Shown: piece by piece, positions 31,894 through 36,077 of the stretch | Layout: the number at the start of each line of letters is the position of its first letter | Position numbering within the stretch: the first letter of the stretch is position 1 | Assembly: GCA_964587655.1 (NCBI GenBank) | Contig: CAZPMT010000043.1 | Span: 1 to 36,077, forward strand | Direction of reading: 5' to 3' | Length of the DNA: 36,077 bases | Origin: CAZPMT01 sp964587655 | Lineage (GTDB): Bacteria > Hydrogenedentota > Hydrogenedentia > Hydrogenedentales > SLHB01 | Program-made: the position numbers and the translations under genes | The notes under the pieces: generated by a model | What the model was told of the DNA's origin: nothing | Seen by the model: only the letters and a program-made list of their open reading frames with translations | The model's database searches: none

Positions 31894-32105
31894 GCTTTTA
31901 GTTTTTTTATTAAGTTGGGATGCGCAAATGTCTGCTTGGACGATTCTAAACCCTTATCTTTCTGGGGCTTGCGGTTCTTGCCGTCGAGGGTGGGTGTCTG
32001 TCTAATAGCGGTCGCGTCGAGCAGTGTGGCGACGCCGCGCAAGTCGTATTCGCGGGATAGGGCGGGAAATGTGGAACTCACATTCCCGTACTCCTCTGCC
32101 TTCAC
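31890..32105 (-). CDS. Small hypothetical protein downstream of the HNH gene
   Basis: A 71-codon frame from GTG 32105, with a TAA at 31890, 20 bp after the stop of the HNH nuclease gene on the same strand. It contains a hydrophilic segment LDATAIRQTPTLDGKNRKPQ and a Lys-rich end; no domain is recognised. There is no clear ribosome binding site. It may be a fragment of a larger gene, since the frame stays open upstream of the GTG. Low confidence that it is translated. Confidence 0.25.
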   Translation of the reverse strand: MKAEEYGNVSSTFPALSREYDLRGVATLLDATAIRQTPTLDGKNRKPQKDKGLESSKQTFAHPNLIKKLKA

Positions 32106-32124
32106 GCGATATCGCCACGCGTCT

Positions 32125-32529
32125 CTATCCGGAATTCGATTGGTCGTCTTGGGGCTTCAGGAGATCTTTCAGTGCCTCGAATGGCCGGAACCCGGACGTG
32201 GATTCTTTGCCGCTGCCGCCGAACACGGAGCCTTCGTAATATCCGTTCCGTTCGTAGTCCTGGTGTTCATTATCATGGCAGTACAAACACAGCAATTCCC
32301 AGTTGCTTCCGTCAGGCGGATTGTTCATGTGATCATTGTCTTTGTGATGGACAGTGAGTTCACGAAGCCTCTTGCCTGAGAACTCCCGGCAGCATCTCGC
32401 GCAAACGTGTGGAAAGAGTTTGAGCGCTTGCCCGCGATAGCTCTGCTCTCGAAGCGCTTGGTCACGCCGCACGTCGGCAAGGGCTTGGGAACTTGCTTCA
32501 GGACTTGGCCGCTTTTTCATTCTTGGCAT
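32125..32529 (-). CDS. HNH nuclease, YajD-like
   Basis: The 134 residues from ATG 32529 (GAGG nine bases upstream) match YajD-type HNH proteins: ALKLFPHVCARCCREFSGKR, then ELTVHHKDNDHMNNPPDGSN and ELLCLYCHDNEH. The two CxxC pairs and the VHH(K)D motif give the zinc-binding beta-beta-alpha-metal fold. The N-terminus is basic (PRMKKRPSP) and the C-terminus has a Gly/Ser-rich stretch. The role could be DNA nicking in repair or in a mobile element; the surroundings (palindromes, MITE, pseudogenes) favour a recently acquired region. The longer frame to 32583 is not needed. Confidence 0.85.
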   Translation of the reverse strand: MPRMKKRPSPEASSQALADVRRDQALREQSYRGQALKLFPHVCARCCREFSGKRLRELTVHHKDNDHMNNPPDGSNWELLCLYCHDNEHQDYERNGYYEGSVFGGSGKESTSGFRPFEALKDLLKPQDDQSNSG

Positions 32530-32572
32530 TTTGTGATACCTCAACTCCTCAGAGCTTGTGAAACAATCCCAA

Positions 32573-32667
32573 AATGGCGTCATTCCCGCGAAAGCGGGAA
32601 TCCAGAGTACACACGCCGACCCGCGACATCCGCACTGGATTCCCGCTTTCGCGGGAATGACGCCATT
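32573..32667. repeat. Large palindromic element AATGGCGTCATTCCCGC...GCGGGAATGACGCCATT
   Basis: A 95-bp element. Each end is a hairpin (TCCCGC-GAAA/TTTC-GCGGGA) and the two ends are inverted copies of about 32 bases. It is the larger relative of the palindrome at 213-242. It lies between the HNH gene start and the small frame at 32580-32900, providing the latter's last 20 or so codons. Confidence 0.85.
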
Positions 32668-32900
32668 CCAGGGCCGCTGAGTGAATGGGCGTATTGTGAC
32701 GGCATTTCTTCACAACCTCTCAGAAGAACACCTCCAGCCGCTGGTTCGCTCCTAAGACGCAATCCTTCCAACGACGACTTGAATATCTCAATTTCCGTCC
32801 TCAGTTTGTTTAGTTGAGACAATGCGAAGCTTGCCAGTACAAACCCCATCATCCCAGACATAGAGCCGAATATTCCAGATTCTCCCACAGATTCTCCCAC
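32580..32900 (-). CDS. Possible small membrane protein truncated by a palindromic repeat
   Basis: The frame encodes GSMSGMMGFVLASFALSQLN, a plausible membrane helix, then KLRTEIEIFKSSLEGLRLRS, a plausible helical tail. After about residue 80 the reading continues into the repeat (SFPRKRESS), which is not genuine protein. The frame stays open upstream of 32900 for more than ten codons (VDEAEDIVGES), so the start is unclear. It may be the broken end of a real gene. No ribosome binding site decides the start. Confidence 0.3.
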   Translation of the reverse strand: MGESVGESGIFGSMSGMMGFVLASFALSQLNKLRTEIEIFKSSLEGLRLRSEPAAGGVLLRGCEEMPSQYAHSLSGPGMASFPRKRESSADVAGRRVYSGFPLSRE

Positions 32901-33043
32901 AATATCCTCTGCCTCATCTACGCGCGCCGACAGATTTCTAAGGCCGAATGAGGATGCACGGCAACGGGTAGTTGCCGTACCGGCCGGGGATCATGGCGCT
33001 GTCCCAAAGCATGAACGGGAAGGATAGGCACAGAACGGTGAAC

Positions 33044-33228
33044 TCAGCTTGTGGTCGGACCCGGGGCCGAGCGCGGCAAGGTCACCGTGAACGTGCTGCC
33101 CTCTCCTTCCGCACTCCGGACTCGGATGGCGCCGCCGTGCAACCCCGCCACCGCGGAAGCCAGACTAAGGCCCAGCCCGTGCCCTTGGCCCCTGCGGCTT
33201 CTGTCAGCGCGGCAAAATCGGTCAACCT
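33044..33228 (-). pseudogene. C-terminal fragment of a sensor histidine kinase, cut at a MITE
   Basis: The minus strand encodes RFCRADRSRRGQGHGLGLSL, then ASAVAGLHGGAIRVRSAEGE and GSTFTVTLPRS, ending at TGA 33044. This is the G2 box and final strand of the HATPase_c domain. The homology begins exactly at the terminal repeat of the MITE at 33228; the dimerisation domain and the rest of the ATPase are not found beyond the element. About 60 codons remain. A further frame below it (to 32938, ending YGNYPLPCILIRP) may be another relic. Confidence 0.75.
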
Positions 33229-33398
33229 AAATTCGGCAATTGGAGCCAGTTGGGTTTGTCCAAGTAGTGGACGGCGTGGACTTTGTGGACAAAGTGGACG
33301 CCGCCCTGCAGGTGATCTTCTTCGGCGTCCACATCGTCCACAAAGTCCACGCCGTCCACCATTTCGGGAAGCACCTTCAATCTTGACTGCCGAATCTA
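33228..33398. mobile_element. 171-bp MITE-like element, second copy
   Basis: The terminal repeats TAAATTCGGC (33228-33237) and GCCGAATCTA (33389-33398), with the same GTGGAC/GTCCAC interior palindrome and the same GGAGCCAGTTGGGTTTGTCC segment as 24599-24770. It interrupts the histidine kinase remnant. The two copies are about 90% identical by eye, which suggests spread within this genome in the not-too-distant past. Confidence 0.8.
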
Positions 33399-33496
33399 CG
33401 GTCAAGAACCCGGTGTTGTGCTGTCGGCACCTCTGTCTGCCTCGCTGACTGTCACGGCATCCGCGTTTACAGCACCAGGCGCACCAGGCGAAGCAC

Positions 33497-33535
33497 TTGA
33501 CACGTATATCGGTTTTCGTTTACGATTATCGATAT
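33497..33535 (+). promoter_or_regulatory. Promoter and inverted-repeat operator of the PadR gene
   Basis: TTGACA (33497-33502), 18 bases, TACGAT (33521-33526). An ATATCG (33506-33511) and CGATAT (33530-33535) pair brackets the -10 region, as expected for autorepression by a PadR dimer. Transcription would begin near the ATG at 33534, so the message appears leaderless, or initiation uses the ATG at 33546. Confidence 0.6.
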
Positions 33536-33866
33536 GTCGGACGACATGAACACGTTGACCCGCGAGGTCCTGCTGGCGTTCTGGAAGGTGCATATCCTGC
33601 ACCACGCCGGGGAAGAACCCGTTTACGGCCAGCGGATCGCCACCGAACTGCGCCGGCACGGTTACGACATCAGCCCGGGAACGCTGTATCCGTTGCTCCA
33701 GCGCATGGTGCGGCATGGGTGGCTCAAGAAGCTGCGGCCACATGGGACGGCCCCAAAGACGCGGCAGGAGTACGTGCTCGCTGAGACCGGACGTAAGGTC
33801 TTGACAGTACTGCGGGATCAGGTGCGCGAGATGTACGATGAAGTGGTTTGCGGAAAAAAGGACTGA
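33534..33866 (+). CDS. PadR-family transcriptional regulator
   Basis: The 110 residues form a winged helix-turn-helix of the PadR type: LLAFWKVHILHHAGEEPVYG, then ELRRHGYDISPGTLYPLLQR and GWLKK-wing with YVLAETGRKVL, and a C-terminal dimerisation helix. PadR proteins repress efflux or detoxification genes and are released by small ligands. The downstream genes are a membrane Fe-S protein and a ruined chromate transporter gene, so the regulated function may be metal or oxyanion resistance. No Shine-Dalgarno sequence precedes either ATG (33534, 33546). Confidence 0.9.
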   Translation: MSDDMNTLTREVLLAFWKVHILHHAGEEPVYGQRIATELRRHGYDISPGTLYPLLQRMVRHGWLKKLRPHGTAPKTRQEYVLAETGRKVLTVLRDQVREMYDEVVCGKKD

Positions 33867-33953
33867 AGAATCCGCGGAAAGCACGCGGTCCAGGCACAGT
33901 CTGGCCACGCGAATCCGGACCGTTATGGTCTGACATCCAGGAGTGCCCGTGCG

Positions 33954-35363
33954 ATGAGTACAATCGAAAGGCGATTTTCTTTGAACATTCTTTCATGGCG
34001 CCCGATAAGAGCCCTGCTTGCAGCGCGAGCATTTCCCATCACACTGCAATTCGCCGCTTTACTTGCGGTGTCATTCTTGTTGTGGAACGGCTGGCGCATT
34101 GGCATGGACAAGACACCCGAGGAACTCATGACGTTGCGCAAGACCAACCTGACCACACTGGCGGTGTGGGGACTCTGGTGGCCGGCAATGATCGTTGGCG
34201 CGGTTGTCCTGGGTCGCGCCTGGTGTACGGTGTGTCCGATGGAACTGGTCAATCGCGCCGGACACTGGCTGGGCGGCAGGCTGGGCGTACCGCAGTGTAC
34301 TCTCGGAACGTGGCTGCGCGCGGGCTGGCTCGTAGTGGCCGCTTACATCGTCCTGCAAGTGCTGGTGGCCGGAGCGAATCTGCACCGTGTTCCGAACTTG
34401 ACATCGCTTCTGTTGTTGACGCTGGGAGTGTTGGCATTCGTTACCGGCGTCGTGTTCAAACACCCGAGGTCCTTCTGCAAGAGTTTCTGTCCCGCGAAAG
34501 CGCTGCTCTCGGTGTATGGACGCTTTACCCCCCTTCAACTGGATGTACGTGATCCTAACATCTGTGAAGGATGCGCCGGGCGCGAATGCATCGACCCGGC
34601 CCGCCGCGACCGGTTTGATGCGCGGAGTTGCCCGTCGCTCATCGCCCCGTTCAAACGCACCCCTTCGGACGACTGCGTCCTGTGCCTCCAATGCGCCAAG
34701 GCCTGCCCTCATAAGAATGTTGGATTCGGGCTGGTGCGCCCGTCGGCGGCGTCGCGTCGGCCTATGGTGCTCAAGCCCCATGAGACCGGCTTTGTGTTGG
34801 TTGCCGCCGGATTCGTCGCGCACGAAGTCATCGGCGAGGTGAAACTCCTGGATGCCTGGTTTCACAAGGCGCCCGAATGGCTGAACCGTTTCGCGCCCGG
34901 CATAACCTTCGGATGGTTCGAAGCGGCATGGTTTCTACTGCTATTTCCCGCCTTGCTGTGGACGGTGACCGCGGGCGGAGCATACCTGATGGGGTACCGT
35001 GGAGCATTTGGACGGCTGTTGGCGGCAGCGGCGACCGGCGCCGCGCCCATTATTGCTCTCGCCCACGTGGCGAAGGCTGCGGCGAAGGTGAGCGCCTGGG
35101 CGGGCTATGTTCCTGGAAGTATCGCCGATCCCCAAGGACTCGATACGCTGGCCACATATCTTAGAGGCGCGTCGGCGCCGGTTGCCATCATCGGCCTGCC
35201 CCTCTTGGGATGGGTGATGCTTCTGTTGCTTATTGCGATTGCATGGCGGAACCGCAATTTGCTGCGCGACATGGCGGAGGAAGCGTTGCCTGCGGCAAGA
35301 GCGGGCGCGTGGGCGGCGGGTCTGCTTTTCATTGCGTCGTTGCTGGCTTGGCCGCTGTCATGA
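33954..35363 (+). CDS. Membrane-bound 4Fe-4S protein (NapH/NosR-like)
   Basis: The 469 residues have many membrane segments and four Cys motifs: RAWCTVCPMELVNR (about 88-101), SFCKSFCPAKALL (about 181-193), CEGCAGRECIDPARRDRFDA with SCP, and CVLCLQCAKACPHKN (about 243-257), the last a classic [4Fe-4S] site. Ferredoxin-type membrane proteins of the NapH/MauN/NosR kind pass electrons between quinones and periplasmic or cytoplasmic reductases. The start at ATG 33954 follows CCAGGAG. It lies 87 bp after PadR and 11 bp before the chrA relic on the same strand, so the three form a probable operon. The C-terminal third (five helices) is not conserved in NapH, and I cannot name it. Confidence 0.82.
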   Translation: MSTIERRFSLNILSWRPIRALLAARAFPITLQFAALLAVSFLLWNGWRIGMDKTPEELMTLRKTNLTTLAVWGLWWPAMIVGAVVLGRAWCTVCPMELVNRAGHWLGGRLGVPQCTLGTWLRAGWLVVAAYIVLQVLVAGANLHRVPNLTSLLLLTLGVLAFVTGVVFKHPRSFCKSFCPAKALLSVYGRFTPLQLDVRDPNICEGCAGRECIDPARRDRFDARSCPSLIAPFKRTPSDDCVLCLQCAKACPHKNVGFGLVRPSAASRRPMVLKPHETGFVLVAAGFVAHEVIGEVKLLDAWFHKAPEWLNRFAPGITFGWFEAAWFLLLFPALLWTVTAGGAYLMGYRGAFGRLLAAAATGAAPIIALAHVAKAAAKVSAWAGYVPGSIADPQGLDTLATYLRGASAPVAIIGLPLLGWVMLLLLIAIAWRNRNLLRDMAEEALPAARAGAWAAGLLFIASLLAWPLS

Positions 35364-35374
35364 CCGGACGCACA

Positions 35375-35779
35375 TGTTTGAACCCCCAGACACAGGCGAG
35401 AGTACGCGGGCCATAGACAGCGCGCCCACTTCACCGGTGAAGCACCGGCTGGTTGAACTGGCAGCTCTGTTCCTGCGGTTGGACTTCACCGCCTTTGGTG
35501 GCCCTGCGGCCCACATCGGCATGATGCACGATGAGACGGTCAAGCCTCGCAAGTGGCTGACGGACCAGCAATTCCTTGACCTGCTTGGCGTCACGAATCT
35601 CATCCCCGGCCCTCATGGCTGCAGTCACTTGGCAACTTGGCCTGGCGTCGTTTAGCGACCCGCTCACGATTGCGATTGCCGTTGTCTCTCTCGTACTCCT
35701 GATTCGACTCAAGATCAACTCTGCGTGGCTAATAGCGGGCGGGGCGCTGGCGAGGCTTCTTTCCTCAACACTGCGGTAA
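35375..35779 (+). pseudogene. chrA: chrA chromate transporter gene with internal deletion and frameshift
   Basis: The 5' part from ATG 35375 encodes a typical ChrA start: LAALFLRLDFTAFGGPAAHI, then GMMHDETVKPRKWLTDQQFL and LLGVTNLIPGP. Immediately after GP (about 35611) the sequence jumps, in another frame, to a typical ChrA end: MAAVTWQLGLASFSDPLTIA, then IAVVSLVLLIRLKINSAWLI and AGGALARLL, stopping at 35779. The roughly 280 residues between, holding most membrane helices, are gone. The first frame stops at 35655. No chromate transport is possible from this copy. Confidence 0.8.
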
Positions 35780-35941
35780 GACCGCAGTATGCGGGGAGCG
35801 CTGGACGGAACGCCATCACAGGCGCATTGTGTTCGCAAAACCGGTATTTTCTACGGATGCAAGGGGGACCGCTATGCCATAGAATCGAGCCTAGAATTGC
35901 CAGTTGGTGCCCGGTTACTAAACGCAAGAAAGGAAGAGGCT

Positions 35942-36077
35942 ATGTCACGGAACTGTTTGCTGTTGCTTATTCTGGCTTCGCTGATACCCATTTTGTCAGG
36001 ATGCCCGATATCTCCGACACTTGCGCTAGCCCGGACTTCTCACACCTACGGTAAGCGATGTCGTGTTGCCTCGTTTG
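35942..36077 (+). CDS. Start of a predicted lipoprotein, running off the window
   Basis: A frame open from ATG 35942 to the window end (45 codons) starts with a lipoprotein signal: MSRNCLLLLILASLIPILSG followed by Cys21, a good lipobox (LSGC). AAAGGAAGAGG lies just before the ATG, making the start convincing. The mature part (PISPTLALARTSHTYGKR) is too short to classify. The preceding segment 35780-35941 shows nothing besides short frames. Confidence 0.7.
   Translation, partial: MSRNCLLLLILASLIPILSGCPISPTLALARTSHTYGKRCRVASF

Noticed and set aside
35725..36054. A 109-codon plus-strand frame over the window end
   Set aside because: It begins inside the chrA relic and has no start site, while another frame from 35942 has a strong ribosome binding site and a lipoprotein signal.

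Overview
The window is a 36 kb piece of a GC-rich bacterial chromosome. I think it comes from an anaerobe of the PVC/Hydrogenedentota-like kind. That is an inference from long Gly-Glu linkers in a surface protein with a C-terminal sorting tail, a Wood-Ljungdahl-type Hdr/Mvh/Met operon, DUF2851 and UROD-family proteins, and abundant dispersed palindromes. No rRNA, tRNA or CRISPR array was recognised.

Layout. (1) 1-2820 is a decayed defence island on the minus strand. It has a HEPN-domain protein flanked by remnants of an Eco57I-like (type IIG) restriction-modification gene: one internal-deletion pseudogene and two extra copies of its 3' end. It also has an IS200/IS605-like palindrome pair and a MITE-like element. 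(2) 2820-5078 is a beta-lactamase-fold/NamZ (DUF1343) fusion for cell-wall turnover. (3) 5160-7100 is gene-poor. It holds a highly structured RNA candidate resembling HEARO/IscB omega RNA, followed by a 24-residue Lys/Ala peptide gene with a strong ribosome binding site, then about 1 kb with unusually dense GATC sites. (4) 7105-8966 has a REC-HD-GYP c-di-GMP phosphodiesterase, an IS3-type transposase remnant and an SRPBCC-like protein.

(5) 9008-23374 is the core of the window: a ten-gene minus-strand operon behind a consensus sigma-70 promoter (TTGACA-N18-TATAAT) and a structured leader. In transcription order it is mvhD-like, metF, two ferredoxin/glutamate-synthase-FMN-like proteins, a class-II amidotransferase/GXGXG glutamate-synthase-like protein, hdrC, hdrB, a 1531-residue HdrA that contains an NfnB/GltD-like oxidoreductase between HdrA parts, a second mvhD-like gene, and metV. 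Gene order and overlaps argue for one large flavin-based electron-transfer complex acting on methylene-tetrahydrofolate, to which a split glutamate synthase has been added. That combination is the best candidate for an undescribed system here. Several genes in it carry perfect palindromes inserted in frame.

(6) 23814-28944 has a zinc-ribbon membrane protein, DUF2851, a UROD-family protein and a polytopic membrane protein. (7) 29185-32529 has a Gly-Glu-linked, C39-like secreted protein with a long leader, and an HNH nuclease. (8) 32570-36077 is another eroded region: a palindromic repeat, a histidine-kinase fragment cut at a MITE, a PadR regulator with an apparently leaderless promoter, a membrane Fe-S protein, a chrA gene with a large internal deletion, and the start of a lipoprotein.

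Recurring themes are repeats settling at gene ends or inside genes without breaking the frame, and loss of large gene interiors while both ends remain. All family assignments come from reading motifs by eye; no searches were run.
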